A DNA stretch of 64,000 bases, taken from Janthinobacterium sp. TB1-E2 (GTDB lineage Bacteria; Pseudomonadota; Gammaproteobacteria; Burkholderiales; Burkholderiaceae_D). The position numbers and the translations under genes are program-made. The notes under the pieces were generated by a model that was not told the DNA's origin, did not search any database, and worked only from the letters and a program-made list of their open reading frames with translations. Of this stretch, positions 41,618 to 50,520 are shown piece after piece. The DNA is taken from positions 5,022,001 through 5,086,000 of the forward strand of contig NZ_CP142523.1 in the NCBI RefSeq assembly GCF_036885605.1, written 5' to 3'. Position 1 is the first letter of the stretch, and the number at the start of each line of letters is the position of its first letter.

Positions 41618-43795
41618 ATGATCAAGAAGAAGAACATCGAATTTGCCCGCGTCACCCACTTGCGCGGCCCCAACATCTGGACTTACCGCCCGGTGATTGA
41701 AGCCTGGGTCGACATCGGCGAACTGGAAGACTATCCATCCAATACCCTGGCCGGCCTGTACGAACGCCTGGTGGCGTGGCTGCCCGGCATGATCGAGCAC
41801 CGCTGCGGCGTGGGCGAACGGGGCGGCTTTTTCGAGCGCCTGCGCGAAGGCACGTGGGCGGCCCACATCCTCGAGCACGTGGTGCTGGAGCTGCAAAACC
41901 TGGCAGGCATGCGCACGGGCTTCGGCCAGACGCGCTCGACCAGCCAGCGCGGCGTCTACAAGATGGCCTTCCGCACGCGCGAAGAGCACGTGGGCCGCGC
42001 CGCCCTGGCCGCCGCGCGCACACTGCTGATGGCCGCCATCAACGATGAAGCCTATGACCTGGAAGCGGCGCTGGCGCCGCTGCGCGACATGGTCGACTCG
42101 CGCTGCCTGGGTCCGAGCACGGCCAGCATCGTCGATGCGGCCACCGAGCGCCGCATCCCTTCGCTGCGCCTGAACGACGGCAACCTGGTGCAACTGGGCC
42201 ACGGCGCCGCGCAGCGCCGCATCTGGACGGCCGAAACGGACCGCACCAGCGCGATCGCCGAAGGCATCGCCAGCGACAAGGATCTGACCAAATTCCTGCT
42301 CAAATCGTGCGGCGTGCGCGTCCCTGAAGGCAGCCTGGTGCGCAGCGCCGAAGCTGCCTGGGAAGAAGCGCAGGACATCGGCGTGCCCGTCGTCGTCAAG
42401 CCGTATGACGGCAACCATGGCCGCGGCGTCTCGCTGAACCTGATGACGGAAAGCGACGTGAAGGCCGCCTACGAGCTGGCCGCGCGCAAGGGCGACAGCT
42501 CGGCCGTGCTGGTGGAAAGCTTCATCACGGGCGACGAACACCGTTTGCTCGTCGTCGGCAACAAGCTGATCGCGGCCGCCAAGGGCGAGTCGCTGTGGGT
42601 CGACGGCGACGGCGTCTCGACCGTGCTGGAACTGGTGAACACGCAGATCAATACCGACCCGCGCCGCGGCGAAGGCGAAGATTTCCCATTGGGCACCGTC
42701 AAGCCGCACGAGTCGGGCGAAATCGTGCTTGAACTGCAGCGCCAGGGCATGACCGCCCTGTCCGTGCCGCAGGCCGGCCAAAAAGTGCTGATCCAGCCGA
42801 ACGGCAACGTGGCCATCGACGTCACGGATGACGTGCACCCGTCCGTCGTGCATGCGGCCCTGCTGGCCGCGCGCGTGGTCGGCCTCGATATCGCCGGCAT
42901 CGACCTGGTCACCACCGACATCACGCGTCCGCTGGAAGAACAGCGCGGCGCCATCATCGAAGTCAATGCCAGCCCTGGCTTGCTGGCGCACATCAAGCCG
43001 GGCGTGGGCCAGCCCCGCCCTGTCGGCGCGGCCATCGTCGACCACCTGTTCGCGCCCGAGGAAACGGGCCGCATTCCGCTGATCGGCGTGACGGGCACGC
43101 GCGGCGCCAGCCTGATCGTGCGCATGCTGTGCAAGCTGCTCAACCTGTCGGGCCTGCACACGGGCGCCGTCTGCAGCGAAGGCATGTACCTGGACCAGCG
43201 CCGTGTCGTCAGCAGCGATTGCGTGAACTGGGACGCGGGCCAGCGCCTGCTGCTCAACCGCACCGTGCAGACGGCCCTGTTCGAGAGCAATCCGCGCATG
43301 ATCCTGGCCGAAGGCCTGGCCTACGACAAGTGCCAGATCGGCGTCGTCACGGACATGGGCAGCCTCGATAGCGTCAAGGATTTCGACGTGCTGGACGAAG
43401 CGGGGCTGTACAAGGCCGTGCGCAGCCAGGTCGACGTGGTGGTGCCGACGGGCGTGGCCGTGCTCAACGCCGCCAACGCGCACGTGCTGGAACTGGCCGA
43501 ACTGTGCGACGGCACCGTGACCCTGTATGCGCAGGATGGCGGCTTGCCAGCCATCGCGGCGCAACTGGCCGCCGGCCAGCGCGCCGTGTTCGTGCGCGGC
43601 AACCACATCGTGCTGGCCGAAGGCGGCATCGAAACGGTCCTGCTGTGCCTGGACTTGCTGAAACCGGCCACGGCCGGCAATGTCGACAGCGTGCTGGCCG
43701 TCGCAGCCGCCGCCTGGGCCCTGAACCTGCCCGTCGACCTGATTTGCGCAGGATTGCGCACGTTTGACGCGGCCCCTGGCTGCATCGGCAACTAA
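41618..43795 (+). CDS. Cyanophycin synthetase-like protein with degenerate Mur-ligase domain (CphA')
   Basis: 725 residues. The N-terminal domain and the ATP-grasp domain are intact (VPVVVKPYDGNHGRGVSLNL, QPNGNVAIDVTDDVHPSVVH, IIEVNASPGLLAHIKPGVG). The C-terminal Mur-ligase-like domain lacks its P-loop: where CphA has VTGTNGKTTT, this protein reads VTGTRGASLI at about 489-498, so the Lys and Thr needed to bind ATP are gone. The end is also about 130 residues shorter than the adjacent synthetase. It likely cannot add arginine by the normal M-domain reaction, and may polymerise dipeptide or assist CphA, as described for cyanobacterial CphA2. The partner relation is inference. Confidence 0.88.
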   Translation: MIKKKNIEFARVTHLRGPNIWTYRPVIEAWVDIGELEDYPSNTLAGLYERLVAWLPGMIEHRCGVGERGGFFERLREGTWAAHILEHVVLELQNLAGMRTGFGQTRSTSQRGVYKMAFRTREEHVGRAALAAARTLLMAAINDEAYDLEAALAPLRDMVDSRCLGPSTASIVDAATERRIPSLRLNDGNLVQLGHGAAQRRIWTAETDRTSAIAEGIASDKDLTKFLLKSCGVRVPEGSLVRSAEAAWEEAQDIGVPVVVKPYDGNHGRGVSLNLMTESDVKAAYELAARKGDSSAVLVESFITGDEHRLLVVGNKLIAAAKGESLWVDGDGVSTVLELVNTQINTDPRRGEGEDFPLGTVKPHESGEIVLELQRQGMTALSVPQAGQKVLIQPNGNVAIDVTDDVHPSVVHAALLAARVVGLDIAGIDLVTTDITRPLEEQRGAIIEVNASPGLLAHIKPGVGQPRPVGAAIVDHLFAPEETGRIPLIGVTGTRGASLIVRMLCKLLNLSGLHTGAVCSEGMYLDQRRVVSSDCVNWDAGQRLLLNRTVQTALFESNPRMILAEGLAYDKCQIGVVTDMGSLDSVKDFDVLDEAGLYKAVRSQVDVVVPTGVAVLNAANAHVLELAELCDGTVTLYAQDGGLPAIAAQLAAGQRAVFVRGNHIVLAEGGIETVLLCLDLLKPATAGNVDSVLAVAAAAWALNLPVDLICAGLRTFDAAPGCIGN

Positions 43796-43823
43796 TCGGC
43801 AACTAAGGCAAAGCAGCACTCAA

Positions 43824-43844
43824 GCCCGGCCAGGAAGGCCGGGC
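43824..43844 (+). other. Intercistronic hairpin between the two synthetases
   Basis: GCCCGGCC-AGGAA-GGCCGGGC forms an eight-base-pair stem without a T run, so it is more likely an mRNA-stabilising or processing hairpin than a terminator. Confidence 0.55.
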
Positions 43845-43876
43845 CCACAAGAACACAACAGGATTACGGTTTAATT

Positions 43877-46447
43877 ATGGAAGTATCTCGCGTACGGGCC
43901 TTGCGGGGCCCTAACCTCTGGAGCCACGACACCGCCGTGGAAGCCATTGTTTCCTGCACCACGGAGGAACTCGACATCGCCCAGCTGCCCGGCTTCGAAG
44001 CCCGCCTGCGCGCACTCTTTCCGCAACTGAGCCCGCTGCAACCGCTGGGCAACTACAACGCCGCGCCGATGGCGCAGGTGCTGGAACTGGCGGCGCTGGG
44101 CCTGCAGGCGCAAGCCGGCTGCCCCGTCACCTTCAGCCGCACCACGCCGACACTGGAAACGGGCATCTTCCAGGTCGTCGTCGAATATTCGGAAGAAGCC
44201 GTCGGCCGCCTGGCGCTGGAACTGGCGCAGCAGCTGTGCCAGGCCGCGCTCGACGATGCTCCATTCGACCTGGCCGGCGCCCTGCACCAGTTGCAGGAAC
44301 TCGATGAAGACGTGCGCCTCGGTCCATCGACGGGCGCCATCGTCAACGCCGCCGTGGCGCGCAACATCCCGTTCCGCCGCCTGACCGAAGGCAGCCTCGT
44401 GACGTTCGGCTGGGGCAGCAAGCAGCGCAAGATCCAGGCCGCCGAAATGGACGGCACCAGCGCCATCGCCGAAGCCATCGCGCAAGACAAGGAACTGACC
44501 AAGAAGCTGCTGGACTCGGCCGGCGTGCCCGTGCCGCAAGGCCGCGTCGCCATCGATGCGGACGATGCCTGGGCCGCCGCTTGCGAGATCGGCCTGCCCG
44601 TCGTCGTGAAGCCGAAGGATGGCAACCAGGGCAAGGGCGTCACCGTCAACGTCACCACGCGCGAACAGCTGACGGCCGGCTTCCTCGCGGCGCAGGAATT
44701 CCGCGACGATATCCTCGTCGAGCGCTATCTGCCGGGCCACGATTTCCGCTTGCTCGTCATCGGCAACAAGATGGTGGCGGCGGCCCGCCGCGACCCGCCG
44801 CAAGTGGTGGGCGACGGCCAGCATACGGTGCGCGAACTGGTCGACCAGGTCAACCTGGACCCGCGCCGCGGCAGCGGCCATGCCACCTCGCTGACGAAGA
44901 TCCGCTTCGACGACATCGCCCTGGCCAGCCTGGCCAAGCAGGGCTATGTGGCCGACTCCGTGCCGCCGGTCGGCAAGCGCGTCATCCTGCGCAATAACGC
45001 CAACCTGTCAACAGGCGGCTCGGCCACCGACGTCACCGTCGACGTGCATCCGGAAGTGGCGGCGCGCGCCGTCGCGGCCGCGCACATGGTGGGCCTCGAT
45101 ATCTGCGGCGTGGACGTCGTCTCCGACAGCATTCTGAAACCGCTGGAAGAGCAGAACGCCGGCATCGTCGAAGTGAACGCCGCCCCCGGCCTGCGCATGC
45201 ATCTGGCGCCGTCGTTCGGCAAGCCGCGCCCAGTCGGCGAAGCCATCATCGCCGCCATGTTCGCCGAGGGCGACGATGGCCGCATTCCCGTCGTTGCCGT
45301 TACCGGCACCAACGGCAAGACCACCACCGTGCGCCTGATCGCCCACCTGCTGACGGCTTCCGGCCTGCGCACGGGCATGACCAACACTGATGGCGTGTAC
45401 ATCGAAGGACGCCAGATCGACAGCGGCGACTGCAGCGGCCCGCGCAGCGCGCGCAACGTGCTGCTGCATCCGGACGTCGACGCGGCCGTGTTTGAAACGG
45501 CGCGCGGCGGCATGCTGCGCGAAGGCCTCGCCTTCGACCGCTGCCAGGTCGCCGTGGTGACCAACATCGGCGCGGGCGACCACCTGGGCCTGAACTACAT
45601 CACCACCGTGGAAGACCTCGCGGTCCTGAAGCGCGTGATCGTGCAAAACGTGGCCGACAGCGGCGTGGCCGTACTGAACGCCACCGACCCGGCCGTGGCC
45701 CGCATGGCCAAGAATTGCAGCGGCACGGTGACCTTCTTCGCCGCCGACAAGACGCACCCCGTGATGGCCACGCACCGCGCGCAGGGCAACCGCGTCGTGT
45801 ACGTGGAGGACGGCAAGCTGGTCGCGGCGCAAGGCAAGGAGCGCCACGAAATCCCCCTGTCGCAGGTGCCGATCACGCGCAACGGCGCCATCGGCTTCCA
45901 GGTCGACAACGTCATGGCGTCGCTGGCCGCCGCCTGGGCCGTGGGCCTGGACTGGAAAACCATCGCGCTGGGCCTGAAAACCTTTGCGAATGAGGCCGAC
46001 AATGCGCCAGGCCGCTTCAACGTGTTCGACTACAAGGGCGCCACCCTGATCGCCGACTACGGCCACAATCCGGACGCCATCCTGGCGCTGGTGCAGGCCG
46101 TGGAAAGCATGCCGGCCAAGCGCCGCTCGGTGGTCATCAGCGGCGCCGGCGACCGCCGCGACGAAGACATCCGCCAGCAGACGGAAATCCTCGGCGCCGC
46201 CTTCGACGACGTGCTGCTGTACCAGGATCAATGCCAGCGCGGCCGCGCCGACGGCGAAGTCGTGGCATTACTGCGCCAGGGTTTGAACGGCGCCAAGCGC
46301 ACCAGCCATATCGATGAAATCAACGGCGAATTCGTCGCCATCGACAAGGCCCTGGCGCGCCTCGGCGAAGGCGATCTGTGCCTGATCCTGATCGACCAGG
46401 TGGAAGAAGCGCTGGCGCACATCGCCAAGCGCGTCGCCGAAGCCTAA
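43877..46447 (+). CDS. cphA: Cyanophycin synthetase
   Basis: 856 residues. CphA builds the storage polymer cyanophycin (poly-aspartate with arginine side chains) from Asp, Arg and ATP. The N-terminal domain (1-160), ATP-grasp domain (VVVKPKDGNQGKGVTVNVTT, RYLPGHDFRLLVIGNKMVAA) and Mur-ligase domain (VTGTNGKTTTVRLIAHL near 474, then FETARGGMLREGLAF and GRFNVFDYKGATLIADYGHN) are complete. Length matches known CphA proteins (about 850-900). It lies 81 bases after the degenerate homologue, probably in one transcript, and is followed by a strong terminator. No cyanophycinase gene is seen in this window. Confidence 0.95.
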   Translation: MEVSRVRALRGPNLWSHDTAVEAIVSCTTEELDIAQLPGFEARLRALFPQLSPLQPLGNYNAAPMAQVLELAALGLQAQAGCPVTFSRTTPTLETGIFQVVVEYSEEAVGRLALELAQQLCQAALDDAPFDLAGALHQLQELDEDVRLGPSTGAIVNAAVARNIPFRRLTEGSLVTFGWGSKQRKIQAAEMDGTSAIAEAIAQDKELTKKLLDSAGVPVPQGRVAIDADDAWAAACEIGLPVVVKPKDGNQGKGVTVNVTTREQLTAGFLAAQEFRDDILVERYLPGHDFRLLVIGNKMVAAARRDPPQVVGDGQHTVRELVDQVNLDPRRGSGHATSLTKIRFDDIALASLAKQGYVADSVPPVGKRVILRNNANLSTGGSATDVTVDVHPEVAARAVAAAHMVGLDICGVDVVSDSILKPLEEQNAGIVEVNAAPGLRMHLAPSFGKPRPVGEAIIAAMFAEGDDGRIPVVAVTGTNGKTTTVRLIAHLLTASGLRTGMTNTDGVYIEGRQIDSGDCSGPRSARNVLLHPDVDAAVFETARGGMLREGLAFDRCQVAVVTNIGAGDHLGLNYITTVEDLAVLKRVIVQNVADSGVAVLNATDPAVARMAKNCSGTVTFFAADKTHPVMATHRAQGNRVVYVEDGKLVAAQGKERHEIPLSQVPITRNGAIGFQVDNVMASLAAAWAVGLDWKTIALGLKTFANEADNAPGRFNVFDYKGATLIADYGHNPDAILALVQAVESMPAKRRSVVISGAGDRRDEDIRQQTEILGAAFDDVLLYQDQCQRGRADGEVVALLRQGLNGAKRTSHIDEINGEFVAIDKALARLGEGDLCLILIDQVEEALAHIAKRVAEA

Positions 46448-46467
46448 GCGCAGCCTGACGGCATACG

Positions 46468-46493
46468 AGGGCGGCCTGCGGGCCGCCCTTTTT
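46468..46493 (+). terminator. Rho-independent terminator after cphA
   Basis: AGGGCGGCC, loop TGCG, GGCCGCCCT, then T residues. Confidence 0.92.
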
Positions 46494-46505
46494 CATCCCT
46501 GCGCC

Positions 46506-46940
46506 TCAGTCGGCGCCGGCTTTCCCGATCGCCTGCGCAGCCAGCGCGCCGGCCCGCATCTCGCTGGCAAACAGCGTCGCCGCATGCGCGATGGCGCGGG
46601 TGGCACGCGCGAGGAAATGCGTCCAGTGCTGATGCTCGAGCAGCAGCATCTCGATGCAGAACCATACCTGACCGCGCTGCACATGGCCTTTCACCAGCTT
46701 GATGCGGCGGTTGACTTCATCGAGCGCGGCACGCACGCGCAGCAACTCTTCCGGCGTATCGATGGTCCACACATTCGGCAACAGCAGTTTCCCAAATTGC
46801 GCGTCATCGGCGTCAAAGCACAGGACATAGCCCATGCCTTCGAAACGGAAGACGATATCGCCATCGCTGTCGATCTGCGCCTGATATCCGTCCGCTTGCA
46901 AGTGCCGCAGCAACGGTTCGGTGATAGTGGATGCCAACAT
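46506..46940 (-). CDS. YbjN-like domain protein
   Basis: 144 residues from the ATG at 46940, eight bases after AAAGGAAG; an ATG at 46955 overlaps that ribosome site. The N-terminal part, PLLRHLQADGYQAQIDSDGD-IVFRFEGMGYVLCFDADDAQF, matches the small alpha/beta fold of YbjN/type III chaperone-like proteins, followed by a helical part with VDEVNRRIKLVKGHVQRGQ-like features and FCIEMLLLEHQHWTHFLARA. Function unknown. It is convergent with cphA and divergent from the second TonB receptor. Confidence 0.75.
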   Translation of the reverse strand: MLASTITEPLLRHLQADGYQAQIDSDGDIVFRFEGMGYVLCFDADDAQFGKLLLPNVWTIDTPEELLRVRAALDEVNRRIKLVKGHVQRGQVWFCIEMLLLEHQHWTHFLARATRAIAHAATLFASEMRAGALAAQAIGKAGAD

Positions 46941-47232
46941 GGTGCTTCCTTTCATTGAGTGGGATGGCGACGCCCCATCTGGTGCCGCTGCATCGCTACC
47001 TCAACGCCGCCACCGGCAAAAAATACAAAACTATTTTCGCCACGTGTGGAGAGCGGGCAAGGCCGGCAGGTGCATGAATGCGGCAGGGATACCGGAATTG
47101 ATATGGACATCGCAAAAGAAGTCATTTGTGGCGCAAAGTCATTCGCCCCTACCATGCTTCCTGAGCCAGTTCCAGCTCTGGCGGCGACTGCCGCAGCGTT
47201 CTCAACATAACTAAAATACAGGTGGAGACAAG

Positions 47233-49893
47233 ATGATGCAATTGATGGCAACGGGCACCCGCACGCCCCGACAAAATACACGCTTGACCTTGAAGGCGAC
47301 GGTGGCCGCCCTGGCCGGCGCAGGCCTGCTGAGCAGCGCTTCCGTCTGGGCGCAGCAGGCGCCCGCCGTGGAAACACCAGTGGCAGAAGCAGCACCGGCA
47401 GCGGCGCCAGCCGACAATGGCGGCATCGCCGTCGTCGCCGTCACCGGTGTGCGCAGGGCGGCGCAAAGCGCACAGACGATCAAGAAAAACAGCGACCAGG
47501 TGGTCGACTCCATCGTCGCCGATGAAATCGGCAAATTCCCCGACAAGAACGTGGCTGAAATCCTCGGCCGCGTGACGGGCGTGCAGGTCCGCCGCGAAGG
47601 CGGCGAAGCCGGTACCGTCATCATCCGCGGCTTGCCCGGCGTGGTGACCTTGCTCAACGGCCGCGAAATGTTCACCTCCGTGGGCCGCAGCCTGTACCTG
47701 GCCGATATTCCGACGGCCATGCTGCAGCGCGTGGACGTCTATAAATCGCAGGGCGCCGACATGGTCGAAGGCGGCACGGCCGGCGTGATCGACGTGCGCA
47801 CCAACCGCCCGTTCGACTTCAAGGGCTTTACGGCATCGGGCAACGTGCGCGCCGAACACCGCGACAAGTCCGGCTCGACGGACCCGAACGTCAGCGGCAT
47901 GGTCTCGAACCGCTGGAAGACCCAATACGGCGAATTCGGCGCCCTGCTCGGCCTGTCCTACCAGCGCGGCAGATACTATGACGAGACGATCTGGAACGCC
48001 GAACCCGTCAAGCGCCCGGAAGCGGGCAACATCACGGGCCCCGATTCCGTCGGCATGATCCCGACCGTGGGCGACCGCAAGCGCTACGCGGCCAACGCCG
48101 CCTTCCAGTGGCGCCCGAACTCGCAGGTGGAAGTGTATGCGGAAGGCATGTCGACCCTGATCAAGCACGCTTTCGACAGCCAGTTCTTCGTCGGTTCGCT
48201 GCCGTGGGGCCAGAACCCGGACATCACCCTGATCCCCGGCACCAATCAGGCGGCCACGGTGGGCAAGATCGACGGCCCATGGTCGCCGTTCACCCTGGGC
48301 TCGACCCAGGCGCGGCGCGACCGCTCGATCGGTTCGCAAGGCGCCATCGGCGCGCGCTGGGACATCACGCCGCAGCTGCGCGCCACGACGGAACTGGCGC
48401 GCACGGTCAGCAACTTCGAACGCGAATTCCCCATCCTCGACTTCCTCGCCCATCCGACCAGCGTGATCGGCAGCACGAACGTGAACGGCGGAGCGCAGAT
48501 CAGCTACCCCGGCTACAACATGCTGGATCCGAAGAACTACACCTTGCTCGGCTTCTACGACAATCACAGCCACGACGAAGGCAGCTCGACCGACTGGCGC
48601 GGCGACGTCACCTACGACATGGACAGCACGGGCTTCTTCCGCGAATTTTCGGGCGGCGTGCGCCTGGCCAAGCGCAAAGCCGAATCGATCCGCGAAAAAA
48701 ATGGCCAGGGCGGGCTGGCGTCGATCATGACTGCGGACGCGATCCCCGGCCTGGCGTGCGCCTCGCACGACAACACGGGCAACTTCGGCCTGCAAAGCTG
48801 GCTCACGCCGTGCCGCGACTTCATGCTCAACAACACGGCCGCGCTGCGCCAGCTGTTTACGGGCAGCAGCGAACGCAGCCCCGACGATCCGATGACCCAC
48901 TACAAGGATGTGGAAAAAACCAATGCCGTCTACGGCAAGGCGCGCATCGGCTTTGACCTGGCGCAGGTACCGGTCGACGGCACCTTGGGCGTGCGCGTGG
49001 TGCAGACCAAGCAGGACTTGCAAGGCAATTCCTCGCAAAACGGCATCATCACGCCCGTGCGCGTAAAAACCTCGGATACGGACGTGCTGCCCAGCATGAC
49101 CTTGAAAGCCATGCTGCGCCAGGACCTGGTCGCCCGCATGACGGCAGGCAAGGCAGTACAGCGCCCGAACTTCGCCGACTTCAACCCTGGCGTGAGCCTG
49201 GGCCAGAGCCTGGAGATGGTGCGCCCGACGGGCAGCGGCGGCAATCCCGACCTGAAACCCGTGGAAGGCAAGAACCTCGACGTGGCGCTGGAATGGTATT
49301 TCGCGCAGACGGGTTCCGTCACGGCCACCGTGTTCCGCCACAACTTCAAGAACTACATCCTGTCCGGTTCGGCCAAGGAAACGTATGGCGGCATCGAGTA
49401 CGACATCACGCGTCCGCGCAACACCTCGAAGGGCCATCTGCAAGGCCTGGAAATGGCGTACCAGCAGTTCTACGACAAGCTGCCCGGCTGGATGAGCGGC
49501 CTGGGCCTGCAGGCGAACGCCACCTACATGACGGGCGAGCTGGAAGAATTGAATGGCAGCGTGCATCCATTCACGGGCATGTCGAAGTGGTCGGCCAATA
49601 TCGTCGGCCTGTACGAGCAGGGACCGTGGTCGGCACGCCTGGCCTACAGCTGGCGCGACAAATACGTCGACGACTACAACTACCGCGGCAAGGGCATCCA
49701 CCTGACCGTGGCGCCCACCAAGACCCTGGACGCGTCGGTGTCGTACAAGCTCAACCCGAACACCACGGTGACCCTGGACGCGAACAACCTGCTCGACTCG
49801 ACCTATCGCGACTACCACGACACGCCGGACTACGTGCGCGACGTTCGACGCTATGACAAGGTCGTAGGTTTATCAGTACGCTGGAGCTTGTGA
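47233..49893 (+). CDS. TonB-dependent receptor (TonB-Xanth-Caul type)
   Basis: 886 residues. Signal peptide ends SASVWAQ, then a Pro/Ala-rich linker. The plug domain has SDQVVDSIVADEIGKFPDKN, VAEILGRVTGVQVRREGGEA and TVIIRGLPGVVTLLNGREMF, the signature of the Xanthomonas/Caulobacter-like receptors often used for plant or chitin sugars. The barrel ends VVGLSVRWSL. Downstream lie a MurR/RpiR regulator and an aminotransferase, which suits uptake of an amino sugar or nitrogen compound, but that link is inferred. The stop is six bases before the 112-bp structured repeat. Confidence 0.92.
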   Translation: MMQLMATGTRTPRQNTRLTLKATVAALAGAGLLSSASVWAQQAPAVETPVAEAAPAAAPADNGGIAVVAVTGVRRAAQSAQTIKKNSDQVVDSIVADEIGKFPDKNVAEILGRVTGVQVRREGGEAGTVIIRGLPGVVTLLNGREMFTSVGRSLYLADIPTAMLQRVDVYKSQGADMVEGGTAGVIDVRTNRPFDFKGFTASGNVRAEHRDKSGSTDPNVSGMVSNRWKTQYGEFGALLGLSYQRGRYYDETIWNAEPVKRPEAGNITGPDSVGMIPTVGDRKRYAANAAFQWRPNSQVEVYAEGMSTLIKHAFDSQFFVGSLPWGQNPDITLIPGTNQAATVGKIDGPWSPFTLGSTQARRDRSIGSQGAIGARWDITPQLRATTELARTVSNFEREFPILDFLAHPTSVIGSTNVNGGAQISYPGYNMLDPKNYTLLGFYDNHSHDEGSSTDWRGDVTYDMDSTGFFREFSGGVRLAKRKAESIREKNGQGGLASIMTADAIPGLACASHDNTGNFGLQSWLTPCRDFMLNNTAALRQLFTGSSERSPDDPMTHYKDVEKTNAVYGKARIGFDLAQVPVDGTLGVRVVQTKQDLQGNSSQNGIITPVRVKTSDTDVLPSMTLKAMLRQDLVARMTAGKAVQRPNFADFNPGVSLGQSLEMVRPTGSGGNPDLKPVEGKNLDVALEWYFAQTGSVTATVFRHNFKNYILSGSAKETYGGIEYDITRPRNTSKGHLQGLEMAYQQFYDKLPGWMSGLGLQANATYMTGELEELNGSVHPFTGMSKWSANIVGLYEQGPWSARLAYSWRDKYVDDYNYRGKGIHLTVAPTKTLDASVSYKLNPNTTVTLDANNLLDSTYRDYHDTPDYVRDVRRYDKVVGLSVRWSL

Positions 49894-49898
49894 TGGAC

Positions 49899-50010
49899 CC
49901 TGACCAAACCGGCTGCGCGGCGCGCTTTGCGGCCGGCGATGCTCACGGCACTACAGTGCCGCTGCGCTTCTCGGCCACAAATCACTGCCGCTCGCGATGG
50001 TTTTGTCAGG
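49899..50010 (+). repeat. Structured 112-bp dispersed repeat, copy A
   Basis: This element starts six bases after the TonB receptor stop. Its ends pair (CCTGACCAAACC with GGTTTTGTCAGG, one mismatch); it has an inner hairpin CGGCACT-AC-AGTGCCG and a middle pairing GCGGC/GCCGC. A second copy of exactly the same length is at 62310-62421 with about 18 differences; five of the base pairs change on both sides. Both copies are in the plus orientation after a plus-strand gene. It could be a structured RNA element, a hairpin protecting 3' ends, or a short mobile repeat. Confidence 0.85.
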
Positions 50011-50191
50011 CGTCGAAACGTTGTTGGAATACATGTCTTCTTCCTTGAGGAGTTTCAGCGCCAGCCGGTGACGGTTGGCGTTTTTTTTGCCTTGTGGAAT
50101 CTATCCGACACAGGAATTGATTTAACGCAAAGTGACGGCGCCGGGGCGCTTTTATGCTGGCAGTCTGACCATCGAACCCGGCGGGGACAGC

Positions 50192-50476
50192 ATGCGCGAG
50201 GCACGGCACGTCGACATACAGCTATTTCAACCCGACATCCCGGTGCGGCTCGACATGCGCACAGCGGCGCTGGTCGAACATGCGCTGGCCTTGCAGGAAA
50301 TGGCCGGCACGGGCGCCGCCGCCCTGTTTTTGCACTGCCACGACGTGCCGCTGCCCACGGCCTTGCGCGTGCTGACGACGGGACCGCACCGCAAACCTGC
50401 CGGGCCGCACCTGTTTGCCCGGCTGCGCCCGCGCACGGCCGCCCTGGCGCATGGCGCGCCGCTACCGGCCCGCTGA
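50192..50476 (+). CDS. Possible small protein upstream of murR, weakly supported
   Basis: 94 residues starting MREARHVDIQLFQPDIPVRL. It has a plausible mixed composition in its first half (RLDMRTAALVEHALALQEMA, FLHCHDVPLPTALRVL) but an Arg/Ala/Pro-rich tail, so I cannot exclude a non-coding origin. The ribosome site is weak (GGGGAC). I do not recognise a family. It ends 44 bases before the MurR/RpiR gene and may be co-transcribed. The opposite strand is open here, too, but looks like a shadow of this gene. Confidence 0.4.
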   Translation: MREARHVDIQLFQPDIPVRLDMRTAALVEHALALQEMAGTGAAALFLHCHDVPLPTALRVLTTGPHRKPAGPHLFARLRPRTAALAHGAPLPAR

Positions 50477-50520
50477 CGAATCCTGTACCATCGCCGCAAC
50501 CTATTCAATGAGGCACGGCG

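Noticed and set aside
47149..49818. Long minus-strand frame opposite the second TonB receptor
   Set aside because: It is an Arg/His/Val/Ala-rich shadow of the receptor.
49927..50511. Plus-strand frame after the TonB receptor
   Set aside because: It runs through the structured repeat and into the small gene in another frame; no family features.
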